From Hyphomicrobiaceae bacterium (GTDB taxonomy: Bacteria; Pseudomonadota; Alphaproteobacteria; Rhizobiales; Devosiaceae), in NCBI GenBank assembly GCA_020638095.1, contig JACKJF010000003.1:186001-250000 (forward strand): 64,000 nt of DNA. Reading direction: 5' to 3'. Under the pieces are notes generated by a model, which saw nothing but the letters and a program-made list of their open reading frames with translations, was not told the DNA's origin and made no database searches. Both the position numbers and the translations under genes were made by a program. Below, piece after piece: positions 43,171 through 53,369 of this stretch (positions are counted from its first letter, which is position 1; the number at the start of each line of letters is the position of its first letter).

Positions 43171-44544
43171 ATGGCACCAACGATTTTCAAGCGCGCGCTT
43201 CTTGCGTCCGTCTTCACCGCTTTTTCCCTGACGCTTCCCGTCCTGCCGGCGGGTGCGCAGGATTCCGGACAAACGGACGCCGCTCAGACCGATGCCGGGC
43301 CGGCCAGTTTCGACGGCCGCTCGTCCGACGAAATCTATTCGGACCTGCAACTCTTCGGCGAGGTCTTCGACCGCATCCGGTCCGAATATGTCGACGTGCC
43401 CGACGAGCGCCAGCTCATCCGCGCTGCCATCGAGGGCATGCTTTCCTCGCTTGATCCCCATTCCGGCTATTTGCCGCCCGACGCCTATGAATCCGTGCGT
43501 CAGGACACGTCCGGTGAGTTCGGCGGCCTTGGCGTCGAGATCACCATGGAAGAGGGCATTGTCCGGGTGATGAACCCGATCAAGGACACGCCCGCTTTCC
43601 GCGCCGGCATTCTCGCCAACGACTATATCATTGCTCTCGACGATATCCCGATCCTGGGCCGTTCGCTCGACGAGACGATCAATCAGATGAAGGGCAAGGT
43701 CGGCACCCCGATCAAGGTGACGGTCGTGCGCGAAGGCGTGGCCGAACCCTTTGACGTCGAGCTCGACCGAGGCTTCATTCCGGTCAAGGCCGTCCGCTGG
43801 CGGATGCAGGACGGCGTGGCCCTGATGCGCCTCGACAGTTTCTCCGAACAGGCCTTCAACGGCATCCGCGACGCCATCCACGAAGTCATCGACGAGGGGA
43901 ATGGCGAACTGCCCAAGGGCATCATCCTCGATCTCAGAAACAATCCGGGCGGACTGGTCGATCAGGCCGTCTATGTCGCCGACGCCTTCCTCAGCCAGGG
44001 CGCGATCGTCATGACCCGTGGCCGCAACCCGGACGAGAACGAGCGCTATGACGCGCATCCCGACGATCTCGACGCCCTGATCAAGGACGTGCCGGTCATC
44101 ATCCTCATCAATGGCGGCACCGCCTCGGCGGCCGAAATCCTGTCCGGCGCCCTGCAGGACCAGAAGCGTGCAACCATCATCGGCACCCGCTCGTTCGGCA
44201 AGGGTTCGGTGCAGCTCATTATCGGCCTCGGCACGAACGGCGCCATGCGGCTGACCATCGCCCGCTACTACACCCCCTCCAACCGCTCCATCCAGGCCTC
44301 CGGCATCCAGCCGGACATCGTCATCCAGCAGAACGTGCCCGAGGAATTCCAGGGCCGCGACGAAGTGGTGGGCGAAGCAGCGCTGGCCGGCCAGATCGGC
44401 GGCGGTTCCGACGCCGAGGCCACATCGGGTTCTTCGACCTTCGTGCCGGCCGACCCCGAAAAGGACACCCAGCTCAATTACGCGATCGATCTGATCCTCG
44501 GCAAGGAAACCAACCCGGCCTACCCGCCCGATCCGAACAGCTAG
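43171..44544 (+). CDS. C-terminal processing protease CtpA (S41 family)
   Basis: A 457-residue protease with a signal peptide (FKRALLASVFTAFSLTLPVLPAGAQ), a PDZ domain (LGVEITMEEGIVRVMNPIKDTPAFRAGI...NDYIIALDD), and the S41 catalytic domain with the nucleophile Ser in NGGTASAAEILSGALQD and Lys in GTRSFGKGSVQ. It degrades or trims periplasmic proteins such as peptidoglycan hydrolases, which suits its place next to an EnvC-like activator. ATG at 43171 was chosen because the signal peptide starts there; an upstream in-frame ATG at 43048 lies within envC. Confidence 0.95.
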   Translation: MAPTIFKRALLASVFTAFSLTLPVLPAGAQDSGQTDAAQTDAGPASFDGRSSDEIYSDLQLFGEVFDRIRSEYVDVPDERQLIRAAIEGMLSSLDPHSGYLPPDAYESVRQDTSGEFGGLGVEITMEEGIVRVMNPIKDTPAFRAGILANDYIIALDDIPILGRSLDETINQMKGKVGTPIKVTVVREGVAEPFDVELDRGFIPVKAVRWRMQDGVALMRLDSFSEQAFNGIRDAIHEVIDEGNGELPKGIILDLRNNPGGLVDQAVYVADAFLSQGAIVMTRGRNPDENERYDAHPDDLDALIKDVPVIILINGGTASAAEILSGALQDQKRATIIGTRSFGKGSVQLIIGLGTNGAMRLTIARYYTPSNRSIQASGIQPDIVIQQNVPEEFQGRDEVVGEAALAGQIGGGSDAEATSGSSTFVPADPEKDTQLNYAIDLILGKETNPAYPPDPNS

Positions 44545-44703
44545 AGCGTGTTCAGGATTTGAACGGCATCGGCATCGGTTCGGGCAGATCGGGCCGGCCG
44601 CTCGCGTGCCGGTGCGCGTCATTCGTGCTATCAGAGGCGGAACTGATTCGTCGCTGGCCACTGGGCGGAGGCGGGGAGTTTTGCGACAAAGGAAAGATCG
44701 GCG

Positions 44704-45873
44704 ATGACCGACGATCTCAGCCGCCCGCTTGGCCGGTCCCGAAAAAAGCTCGCATTCACCGGAATGAAATTCGACTTCAGGAACCTGCCGTTTGGCCGCA
44801 TCATGGCCGGCGCGGGCTTGCTGGTCATCGGGGCTCTGGTTGGTCGCATCCTCCTGTTCAACGATCCTGACGGCGGCCGCCCGAACGTCACCGTTCCCAT
44901 CAGTTCGATCGAAGACTCAAACCCGGTTGCCCAGACGGTCGCCCAGCCCGAACCCGTTTTGCCGGAAATGTCCAACCAGATCATGGCGCCGGTCGAGACC
45001 CCGCCTTTGCCAGTTCAGGACAATCCCGCGCTCAATTCCTCGATCACCGAACTCGCGACCCGGCCGGTCAACGATTACGACGTCTATATCGACCTGGTTG
45101 AACAGACCAAATATGGCGATGTTCCCCGCATCAGCCCGCAGGGCGTGACCCCCTTCAAGGCCTATTCGCGCCCCTCGCTGACCCCGGCTTCGGCTAATGG
45201 CAAGCCGCTGATCGCCATTGTCGTCACCGGCCTTGGGCTCAACGAGGCAACCACCGTCGATGCCGTCGATCGCCTGCCGGAAAACATCACACTTGCCTTC
45301 GCGCCCTACGGGCAATCCCTCGACCGGATGACCAACGCCGCCCGGCGCCAGGGCCACGAAATTCTTCTCGAAGTGCCGATGGAGCCGTTCGACTACCCCC
45401 AGTCCGATCCCGGGCCCCAGACGCTTCTGACCAACCAGCCTGCCCGCACCAATCTCGACAATCTCTATTGGCTCATGGCCCGCTTCGGCGGCTATATCGG
45501 CATCATGAACAATCTTGGCGCCCGCTTTTCCTCATCGGCCGTCGATTTCACCCCGATCATGGAAGAGCTGGGCACGCGCGGCCTGGCCTATCTCGACGAC
45601 AATTCCTCCAACCGGTCTCTTTCCCGGCAGCTTGCCGACGCCAACCAGGTGCCCTTTGCCCGCGCCAGCCTGACACTTGATGCCAACCCCTCGCGCGCCG
45701 CCATTCTCGACAAGCTGACGGAGCTTGAGACTATCGCCGGCCAGTCTGGCAGCGCCGTCGGCGTGGTCAATGCCCTGCCCGTCTCGATCGCGACCATCAC
45801 CTCATGGGCGGCGGGACTCGCGGACAGGGACATCGAGCTCGTCCCGGTCAGCGCCCTGATGCAGGAGAACTGA
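44704..45873 (+). CDS. Divergent polysaccharide deacetylase family protein (YibQ-like)
   Basis: A 389-residue protein with an N-terminal membrane anchor (IMAGAGLLVIGALVGRILLF, ~residues 35-54), a Pro-rich periplasmic linker, and a C-terminal NodB-like domain: LIAIVVTGLGLNEATT, LAFAPYGQSLDRMTNAARRQGHEILLEVPMEPFDYP, IGIMNNLGARFSS and YLDDNSSNRSL. The position after envC and ctpA and before rppH is conserved in this order. It probably acts on peptidoglycan or a related glycan; the reaction is unproven. The 44545-44703 gap begins with a short RIME-like piece (TAGAGCGTGTTCAGGA). Confidence 0.88.
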   Translation: MTDDLSRPLGRSRKKLAFTGMKFDFRNLPFGRIMAGAGLLVIGALVGRILLFNDPDGGRPNVTVPISSIEDSNPVAQTVAQPEPVLPEMSNQIMAPVETPPLPVQDNPALNSSITELATRPVNDYDVYIDLVEQTKYGDVPRISPQGVTPFKAYSRPSLTPASANGKPLIAIVVTGLGLNEATTVDAVDRLPENITLAFAPYGQSLDRMTNAARRQGHEILLEVPMEPFDYPQSDPGPQTLLTNQPARTNLDNLYWLMARFGGYIGIMNNLGARFSSSAVDFTPIMEELGTRGLAYLDDNSSNRSLSRQLADANQVPFARASLTLDANPSRAAILDKLTELETIAGQSGSAVGVVNALPVSIATITSWAAGLADRDIELVPVSALMQEN

Positions 45874-45877
45874 TCCG

Positions 45878-46402
45878 ATGCCGGTCCGCGAAACCATGCC
45901 CTACCGGCCCTGCGCGGGAATCGCCCTGTTCAATCGCGACGGCCTGGTTTTCATGGGCAAGCGCCTCAAGTTCGTCGAGGGCGAACTCGCCAACCCCTGG
46001 CAGATGCCTCAGGGCGGGCTCGACAAGGGCGAAGACCCCGCCACGGGCGGCCTCCGCGAACTTGCGGAAGAAACCAATGTGACCAATGTCAACCTTCTCC
46101 GCATCACGGATGACTGGCTGACCTACGAACTGCCCGACGCTGCGCTCGGCGTCGCCCTCAAGGGCAAATATCGCGGGCAGAAGCAGAAATGGCTCGCCGC
46201 CCTTTTGACCGGCGGCGACGATGAGATCGATGTCGAAAACCCGATGATGGGAGCCCATCCCGCCGAATTCTCGGCTTGGGAGTGGGTGCCCCTCGAAGAA
46301 ACGCTTGTCCGGGTCGTGCCCTTCAAGCGCGAGGTCTACGACGAAGTCGTCCGCCAGTTCGCCGACCTGCCCGCACGTATTCGAGCCGGAGAGTTCGCCT
46401 GA
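45878..46402 (+). CDS. rppH: RNA pyrophosphohydrolase RppH (Nudix)
   Basis: A 174-residue Nudix hydrolase: YRPCAGIALFNRDGLVFMGKR, and the Nudix box GLDKGEDPATGGLRELAEET. The later block KGKYRGQKQKWLAALL and EFSAWEWVPLEETL are RppH-specific. It removes pyrophosphate from mRNA 5' ends to start decay, and in this class also hydrolyses dinucleoside polyphosphates (IalA/InvA relatives). Four bases separate it from the upstream gene; a terminator follows at 46461. Confidence 0.95.
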   Translation: MPVRETMPYRPCAGIALFNRDGLVFMGKRLKFVEGELANPWQMPQGGLDKGEDPATGGLRELAEETNVTNVNLLRITDDWLTYELPDAALGVALKGKYRGQKQKWLAALLTGGDDEIDVENPMMGAHPAEFSAWEWVPLEETLVRVVPFKREVYDEVVRQFADLPARIRAGEFA

Positions 46403-46460
46403 TAGCGCATCTTGAGCTGACGCGTCACCCCGGAGCTGATCCGGGTCTCGTCCAAAACAA

Positions 46461-46483
46461 AAGGCGCCCGAAGGCGCCTTTTT
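46461..46483 (+). terminator. Rho-independent terminator after rppH
   Basis: AAGGCGCC and GGCGCCTT pair over CGAA, followed by TTTTTC. It also ends the envC-ctpA-rppH run. Confidence 0.85.
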
Positions 46484-46506
46484 CATTGAGGATGCCGGTT
46501 GCCGGC

Positions 46507-46613
46507 CTAGAGCATGTTCAGGAAAAGTGCTCCGCGGCTTTCCGGTTCGAACATGCGAGAATACAAAGACTTAGACCATGTCACGTTTTGATTCCGTCAA
46601 AACGTGACATGGT
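46507..46613. repeat. RIME-like intergenic palindromic element
   Basis: Two hairpins lie side by side: GCATGTTC/GAACATGC (46512-46556), and a 17-bp perfect stem starting ACCATGTCACG (46575-46613) with a 5-base loop. The flanks read CTAGAG and TTAGAG. The architecture resembles the mosaic elements scattered through Rhizobiales genomes, and a fragment sits after ctpA at 44541. The second hairpin abuts the atpC stop and can end the atp transcript. Confidence 0.6.
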
Positions 46614-47042
46614 TTAGAGCCCGGTCACGATGGCCGAACCCATATGCTCGACCTCGGTCATCAGGTTCCTGAGGCTGTCGACCACCAGCTGCGCCGCTTC
46701 GGTTTCGTCGGACCCGTTGGCCGCCGCCATTTCTTCCTGCGCCCTGGCAAGCGCCTCTTCGATTTCCTGGCGGTTGAACTGCTTGGCCGGCCGGGCATCT
46801 TCGGCAAGGATGGTGACCGTGCCGTTCGACACCTCGGCAAAGCCGCCCCGCACGAAAACGAGGTTTTCGCTGCCCCCTTCGACCATGACGAAGCCGGGCC
46901 TTAAAACGCTCATCACCGGTGCATGTTCGCCAAGCACGGTGAAATTGCCTTCCTGGCCGGGAATCGTCACCGATTGCACGGTCTCCGAAAGAACGAGCCG
47001 TTCGGGAGAGACGATCTCCACCTTTACATTGCCGTCAGCCAT
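46614..47042 (-). CDS. atpC: ATP synthase F1 subunit epsilon
   Basis: A 142-residue protein: VKVEIVSPERLVLSETVQSVTIPGQEGNFTVLGEHAPVMSVLRPG, the conserved epsilon beta-sandwich, then a helical C-terminal arm (RQEIEEALARAQEE). It forms part of the rotating stalk and can inhibit ATP hydrolysis. Last gene of the atpHAGDC operon, ending at the RIME-like palindrome. Confidence 0.97.
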   Translation of the reverse strand: MADGNVKVEIVSPERLVLSETVQSVTIPGQEGNFTVLGEHAPVMSVLRPGFVMVEGGSENLVFVRGGFAEVSNGTVTILAEDARPAKQFNRQEIEEALARAQEEMAAANGSDETEAAQLVVDSLRNLMTEVEHMGSAIVTGL

Positions 47043-47069
47043 GTCGGCCCTCCGTTCTTCCGGTCAGCC

Positions 47070-48533
<1,464 letters not shown>

Positions 48534-49409
48534 CTAGAGCGCCTCGGCGCCCGAGATGATTTCAATCAGTTCCTTGGTGATCTGCGCCTGGCGCTGGCGG
48601 TTATAGCTCAGCGTCAGCCGGTTGATCATGTCGCCGGCATTGCGCGTGGCATTGTCCATCGCGCTCATCTTGGCACCCATTTCGCCCGCGCCGTTTTCCA
48701 GAAGCGCGGAAAAGATCTGCACGCTCACATTGCGCGGCAACAGGTCGTTCAGAATGGCTTCTTCGCCCGGCTCGTATTCGTAGGAGACCGGTTCGCTGCT
48801 CGCCTCACTCGCCTCGAAGGCCGCCGGGATCAGCTGCTGCGCCGTGGGCTCCTGCGAAATGACCGACCGGAATTTCGAATAAAAGAGCGTCGCCACGTCG
48901 AATTCGCCGCTGGCGAACATCGAAAGCACCTTCTCCCCGATCGCCTGGGCGTTCGAATAGCCGATCTGCTTGACCTCGCGCAGCGTGACAAAATGCACGA
49001 TCTGGTCGGCGAAAAGCCGCTTCAGAACGTCGTGGCCCTTCTTGCCGACGCAGAGGATCTTGACCGTCTTGCCCTCGCTTATCAGCTTGCGGGCATGTTC
49101 GCGCGCCATGCGGGAAATGTTCGAGTTGAACCCCCCGCAAAGCCCGCGTTCCGCCGTCGCGACGATCAAAAGGTGCGTCTGGTCGGAACCCGTGCCCGCC
49201 AGAAGCTTCGGCGCGTCGGAACGGCCGGCATAGGCCGCCGAAAGACCCGACAGCACGTCGTTCATCCGCGCCGCATAGGGCCGCGCGGCGGCTGCGAGCT
49301 CTTCGGCCCGCCGCAGCTTCGCCGCGGCGACCATCTGCATGGCCTTGGTGATCTTCTGCGTCGATCTGACCGAGGCGATGCGGTTTTTCAGGTCTTTGAG
49401 TGACGGCAT
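48534..49409 (-). CDS. atpG: ATP synthase F1 subunit gamma
   Basis: A 291-residue protein, the central rotor shaft. N-terminus [35 protein letters not shown] and C-terminus [43 protein letters not shown] are the conserved helices that insert in the alpha3beta3 ring. The order and spacing are those of the F1 operon. Confidence 0.98.
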   Translation of the reverse strand: MPSLKDLKNRIASVRSTQKITKAMQMVAAAKLRRAEELAAAARPYAARMNDVLSGLSAAYAGRSDAPKLLAGTGSDQTHLLIVATAERGLCGGFNSNISRMAREHARKLISEGKTVKILCVGKKGHDVLKRLFADQIVHFVTLREVKQIGYSNAQAIGEKVLSMFASGEFDVATLFYSKFRSVISQEPTAQQLIPAAFEASEASSEPVSYEYEPGEEAILNDLLPRNVSVQIFSALLENGAGEMGAKMSAMDNATRNAGDMINRLTLSYNRQRQAQITKELIEIISGAEAL

Positions 49410-49433
49410 GTCATCCGGCTCCGGTCAGCTCAC

Positions 49434-50966
49434 CTAGGCGGCAAAGGTCTTCGAATAGGAATCCAGAACCGCCTTGAGCTTGCCCTCCGTATCCTCGGAA
49501 AGAACCCGCTCCTTGCCGATCGTGCCGAGAAGTTCGGCATGCTCGTTACGCAGAAGCGACAAGAGACCGCTCTCGAAGGCGCGCACCTGGCCGACCCCGA
49601 TCTTGTCGAGATAGCCCTTAACGCCCGCATAGATTACCGCCACTTCCTCTTCGGTCTTGAGCGGCGAGAACTGCGGCTGCTTCAGGAGCTCGACGAGCCG
49701 GGCACCGCGGTTGAGCAGGCGCTGGGTGGCCGCATCGAGGTCGGAACCGAACTGGGCGAAGGCCGCCATCTCGCGATACTGGGCCAGTTCGCCCTTGATC
49801 GAGCCGGCAACCTGTTTCATCGCCTTGACCTGGGCCGACGAGCCGACGCGCGACACCGAAAGACCGGCATTCACCGCCGGGCGGATGCCCTGGAAGAACA
49901 GATCCGTCTCAAGGAAAATCTGTCCGTCCGTGATCGAAATCACGTTGGTCGGGATATAGGCCGAAATGTCGTTTGCCTGGGTTTCGATAACCGGCAGTGC
50001 GGTCAGCGAACCGGCGCCATGATCTTCGTTGAGTTTGGCCGCACGTTCGAGCAGACGGCTATGCAGATAGAACACGTCGCCCGGATAGGCTTCGCGCCCC
50101 GGCGGACGGCGGAGAAGAAGCGACATTTGGCGATAGGCCACCGCCTGCTTCGACAAATCGTCATAGGCCACCACCGCGTGCTTGGAATTGTCGCGGAACC
50201 ATTCGCCGATCGTGCAGCCGGTAAACGGCGCAAGAAACTGCATCGGCGCCGGATCGGAAGCCGTTGCCGCGATCACGATCGAATAGTCGAGCGCACCGCG
50301 ATCTTCGAGCGTCTTGACGAACTGCGCGACGGTCGAGCGCTTCTGCCCCACTGCGACATAGACGCAGAAAAGCTTGTCGTTCTCGCGGTTTTCCTGGTGT
50401 GCCGGCTTCTGGTTGAGGAACGTGTCGAGAATGATCGCGGTCTTGCCGGTCTGGCGGTCACCAATGATCAGCTCGCGCTGGCCGCGCCCGATCGGGATCA
50501 GCGCATCGATGGCCTTGAGGCCGGTCGACATCGGCTCGTGCACCGACTTGCGCGGCAGGATGCCCGGCGCCTTGACGTCGACGCGGCGGCGTTCGGTCGC
50601 CTTGATCGGGCCCTTGCCGTCGATCGGATTGCCGAGCGCATCGACGACGCGGCCCAGCAGCCCCGGTCCAACCGGCGTATCGACGATCGCGCCCGTCCGC
50701 TTGACCGTATCGCCCTCAGCGATTTCGCGGTCCGAACCAAAGATCACGACGCCGACATTGTCGGTTTCGAGATTGAGCGCCATGCCCTTGATGCCGCCCG
50801 GGAACTCGACGAGCTCACCGGCCTGCACATTGTCGAGACCGTAGACGCGGGCAATGCCGTCGCCGACCGACAGAACCTGCCCGACTTCGGAAACCTGGGC
50901 TTCCTTGCCGAAATCCTTGATCTGGTCCTTGAGGATTGCGGAGATTTCCGCGGCCTTGATATCCAT
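49434..50966 (-). CDS. atpA: ATP synthase F1 subunit alpha
   Basis: A 510-residue protein. P-loop GDRQTGKTA; also [22 protein letters not shown] block, [45 protein letters not shown] and [18 protein letters not shown]. It forms the non-catalytic nucleotide sites of F1. Its ATG shares one base with the atpH stop (TAATG), so the two are coupled. Confidence 0.98.
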   Translation of the reverse strand: MDIKAAEISAILKDQIKDFGKEAQVSEVGQVLSVGDGIARVYGLDNVQAGELVEFPGGIKGMALNLETDNVGVVIFGSDREIAEGDTVKRTGAIVDTPVGPGLLGRVVDALGNPIDGKGPIKATERRRVDVKAPGILPRKSVHEPMSTGLKAIDALIPIGRGQRELIIGDRQTGKTAIILDTFLNQKPAHQENRENDKLFCVYVAVGQKRSTVAQFVKTLEDRGALDYSIVIAATASDPAPMQFLAPFTGCTIGEWFRDNSKHAVVAYDDLSKQAVAYRQMSLLLRRPPGREAYPGDVFYLHSRLLERAAKLNEDHGAGSLTALPVIETQANDISAYIPTNVISITDGQIFLETDLFFQGIRPAVNAGLSVSRVGSSAQVKAMKQVAGSIKGELAQYREMAAFAQFGSDLDAATQRLLNRGARLVELLKQPQFSPLKTEEEVAVIYAGVKGYLDKIGVGQVRAFESGLLSLLRNEHAELLGTIGKERVLSEDTEGKLKAVLDSYSKTFAA

Positions 50967-51526
50967 TATCCGACCTCTTTCATGGCGACTTTCATCGCGG
51001 TTAACTTGGTTTTGAGGGATGTGTCGATCATCCGGCTGCCGACCTTGACGACGAGGCCGCCGATCAGGCTGGGATCGATATTCGTTTCGAGCGCGACATC
51101 CTTGCCGAACCGGTCCTTGAGCGTCCTGGCAAGGGAATCGAGCTGGGATTTGGAAAGTTCTGCCGCCGAGGTCACTTCGGCGCGCATCTCGCCACGTTCG
51201 GTGGCGGTGCGCTCCTTGAACGCCGAAATCATCGCCGGCAGGGCAAAGAGCCGCCCGTTGCGCGCGACCGTCTTGATGAAGTTGCTGGCCAGGACCGGCA
51301 GGTCGAGCTTGCCAATGATCACGTCCATCGCCTTGGCCTTCTCATCGGTATCGATGAGCGGGCTTTTGAGGAAATCGGCGAAATCCACGCTGTTTCCGGC
51401 GAGGGCCGCAACCGAATCGAGACCGGCTTCGATGTCGCCGAGGGCGCCATCCGCCTTGCCGAGATCGAAAAGGGCATTGGCATAGGGTCGTGCGATCTGG
51501 GCTAGGGCGGATCGTGATGCGCTCAA
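50966..51526 (-). CDS. atpH: ATP synthase F1 subunit delta
   Basis: A 186-residue peripheral-stalk protein: [29 protein letters not shown] at the N-terminus and a C-terminal [26 protein letters not shown] place the start at TTG 51526, with GGAG upstream and the family length of ~186; the frame is open to 51601, but those codons are not delta-like. First gene of atpHAGDC, with its promoter in 51527-51746; F0 genes are elsewhere, as usual in alphaproteobacteria. Confidence 0.93.
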   Translation of the reverse strand: MSASRSALAQIARPYANALFDLGKADGALGDIEAGLDSVAALAGNSVDFADFLKSPLIDTDEKAKAMDVIIGKLDLPVLASNFIKTVARNGRLFALPAMISAFKERTATERGEMRAEVTSAAELSKSQLDSLARTLKDRFGKDVALETNIDPSLIGGLVVKVGSRMIDTSLKTKLTAMKVAMKEVG

Positions 51527-51746
51527 ACCGGTCGCTCCGTGGTTGGGCTTGCCCCGGTTTGTCCGGAGACAGGCAATCAACGGGAAAAAGGGTGCGGACA
51601 AGCTGCCGCCCCCGGCAAATTCGCGCCCCCTCTAGCACACGTTTTGCAGCGCTCGCAAGCGGCAGAAAAGCGATTCCAACGGTCGGTTTTGCTGGGGATT
51701 GGCCGGGCCTGCGACCTGGCGTCGCGGAGCGGCAGCCAACCGCTTT

Positions 51747-52430
51747 TTATGACTGACTTTCCCGCTGTCCGTCCGCCGGTTTCATGACCCACCTGAAGGC
51801 AAGGAGCCCGAGTGCCGCTCCAAGCAGCTGCATGAGAATGAACATCGGCGCATCCACCGGACGAATGCCCGAAAACGTGTCCGTGAAGGCCCGGGCGACC
51901 GTCACCGCCGGGTTGGCGAAACTCGTCGAGGCAGTGAACCAGTAGGCCGCCGTGATGTAGAGCCCGACGAGCATGGCAACGCTCTGTTCGCGGAACCGCA
52001 CGCCGAAAAAGATCGTCACGGCCAAACCGAACGAGGCGATGATTTCAGCGAACCACTGCGCCATGCCGGTGCGCGCATGGGAAGAGAATTGCACCACGTC
52101 CAATGCGAACATCATGTGCGCGATGAACGTACCCGCTAGTCCACCAAGGATTTGCGCGATCACATAGGGCAGGATGTCTCGCCAGGACAATCGCTTGTCG
52201 ATGGCCATGACGAGACTGACGGCGGGATTGAAATGCGCACCGGAAACCGGCCCGAAAAGCGTGATCAGCACATAAAGGATCGCGCCGGTCGGGATCGTGT
52301 TGCCCAAAAGCGCCAGCGCCGTATCATCGGTCAGGCTCTGGGCCATGATGCCGGATCCGACGACGGTCGCGACCAGAAATCCGGTCCCGGCGAATTCGGC
52401 GAAAAGCCGCCTGCTGAGGGGAAACGCCAT
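51747..52430 (-). CDS. Aquaporin of the ars operon (AqpS-like, probable arsenite channel)
   Basis: A 227-residue MIP-family channel with six hydrophobic segments and the two NPA boxes (GAHFNPAVSL and SFANPAVTVARAF). It follows arsC with a 7-base gap, in the order arsR-arsC-aquaporin. In Sinorhizobium meliloti AqpS plays the arsenite-exit role in place of an ArsB or Acr3 pump; the same role is inferred here from context. No ArsB/Acr3 gene is seen in the window. ATG at 52430 was chosen over an earlier in-frame start inside arsC. Confidence 0.85.
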   Translation of the reverse strand: MAFPLSRRLFAEFAGTGFLVATVVGSGIMAQSLTDDTALALLGNTIPTGAILYVLITLFGPVSGAHFNPAVSLVMAIDKRLSWRDILPYVIAQILGGLAGTFIAHMMFALDVVQFSSHARTGMAQWFAEIIASFGLAVTIFFGVRFREQSVAMLVGLYITAAYWFTASTSFANPAVTVARAFTDTFSGIRPVDAPMFILMQLLGAALGLLAFRWVMKPADGQRESQS

Positions 52431-52437
52431 CACCTGG

Positions 52438-52941
52438 TCAGGCGTCCGTGCCGCCGCCAATGTCTCTCAGCCTCTTTTGCAGCGTCAGCCGGTCGAGCGA
52501 CGTCAGGGGCAGATTGACAAAGACCGAAATGCGGTTGCTCAGCATGCGATAGCTGTCCGAAAAGGCGAGCATCTTCTCCGCATCGGTACCGATCACGGCC
52601 GCCGGATCGGGCACGCCCCAATGCGCGCTCATCGGCTGGCCCGGCCAGACCGGGCATGTCTCTTTGGCCGCATTGTCACAGACGGTGAAGACGAAATCCA
52701 TCTTCGGCGCATCGGGCACGGCGAACTCGTCCCAGTTCTTCGACCGGGCGAACGACGTGTCGTAGTTGAGCTTCTTGAGGAGCTGGATTGCGAATGGATT
52801 GACCGTACCGGCCGGGTGCGATCCGGCGGAAAAGGCATTGAACCGGCCCATGCCCTCGCGCTTCAGAATGGCCTCGGCCATGATCGACCGCGCCGAATTG
52901 CCCGTGCACAAAAAGAGCACGTTGAAAATCTTGTCAGCCAC
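52438..52941 (-). CDS. arsC: Arsenate reductase ArsC (low-molecular-weight phosphatase fold)
   Basis: A 167-residue protein with the P-loop LFLCTGNSARSIMAEAIL (CxxxxxRS nucleophile Cys), a downstream VPDAPKMDFVFTVCDNAAKETCPVWPG with a second Cys, and WGVPDPAAV. This is the thioredoxin-coupled ArsC type, reducing arsenate to arsenite. GTG at 52941 was chosen because the fold starts at once and GGGAGA precedes it; it overlaps the arsR stop by 8 bases. Confidence 0.92.
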   Translation of the reverse strand: MADKIFNVLFLCTGNSARSIMAEAILKREGMGRFNAFSAGSHPAGTVNPFAIQLLKKLNYDTSFARSKNWDEFAVPDAPKMDFVFTVCDNAAKETCPVWPGQPMSAHWGVPDPAAVIGTDAEKMLAFSDSYRMLSNRISVFVNLPLTSLDRLTLQKRLRDIGGGTDA

Positions 52942-53287
52942 ACTTTTTCTCCCGTTGAGCGGTTGATCCGAGCCCGGCAATGACCGGCTGGCACAGGTCC
53001 GGCCGGCCGCCGCAGCAGTCTTCCATCAGAAAAGACAGCAGCGCCTGCATGGCAGGTAGATCGGCGAAATAGACGATCGATCGTCCGTCGCGTTCATGAC
53101 GCACGAGCCCCGCCGCACCAAGAATGCCAAGATGCGCCGACATCGTGTTCTGCACGATCCCGAGACGGGCGGAGATTTCGCCCGCCGCTATGCCCACTTC
53201 GCCCGCACCGACCAGAAGCCGGAACGCGTCGAGCCGGCTTGCCTGCGATAGGGCCGAAAGGGCCATGAGCGCCGAAGACTTATCCAT
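52934..53287 (-). CDS. arsR: ArsR/SmtB-family repressor
   Basis: A 117-residue winged-helix regulator: ALSQASRLDAFRLLVGAGEVGIAAGEISARLGIVQNTMSAHLGILGAAGLVRHERDGRSIVYF. The usual ELCVCDL arsenite site in the recognition helix is absent; instead the C-terminus has CCGGRPDLCQP, a cysteine cluster seen in this subgroup and likely to bind As(III). It should repress its own operon (arsR-arsC-aquaporin) until arsenite binds. Confidence 0.9.
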   Translation of the reverse strand: MDKSSALMALSALSQASRLDAFRLLVGAGEVGIAAGEISARLGIVQNTMSAHLGILGAAGLVRHERDGRSIVYFADLPAMQALLSFLMEDCCGGRPDLCQPVIAGLGSTAQREKKCG

Positions 53288-53369
53288 GACGGCGGATATA
53301 TGACCCGTCCATGACAGGTATGTGACAGCGCGGCCTGCCTTTTTCCGGCGCCGGGCCCCCGCCCCGATC

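Noticed and set aside
42943..44661. 572-aa minus-strand ORF opposite ctpA
   Set aside because: Antisense shadow of a clear S41 protease gene; composition is not protein-like.
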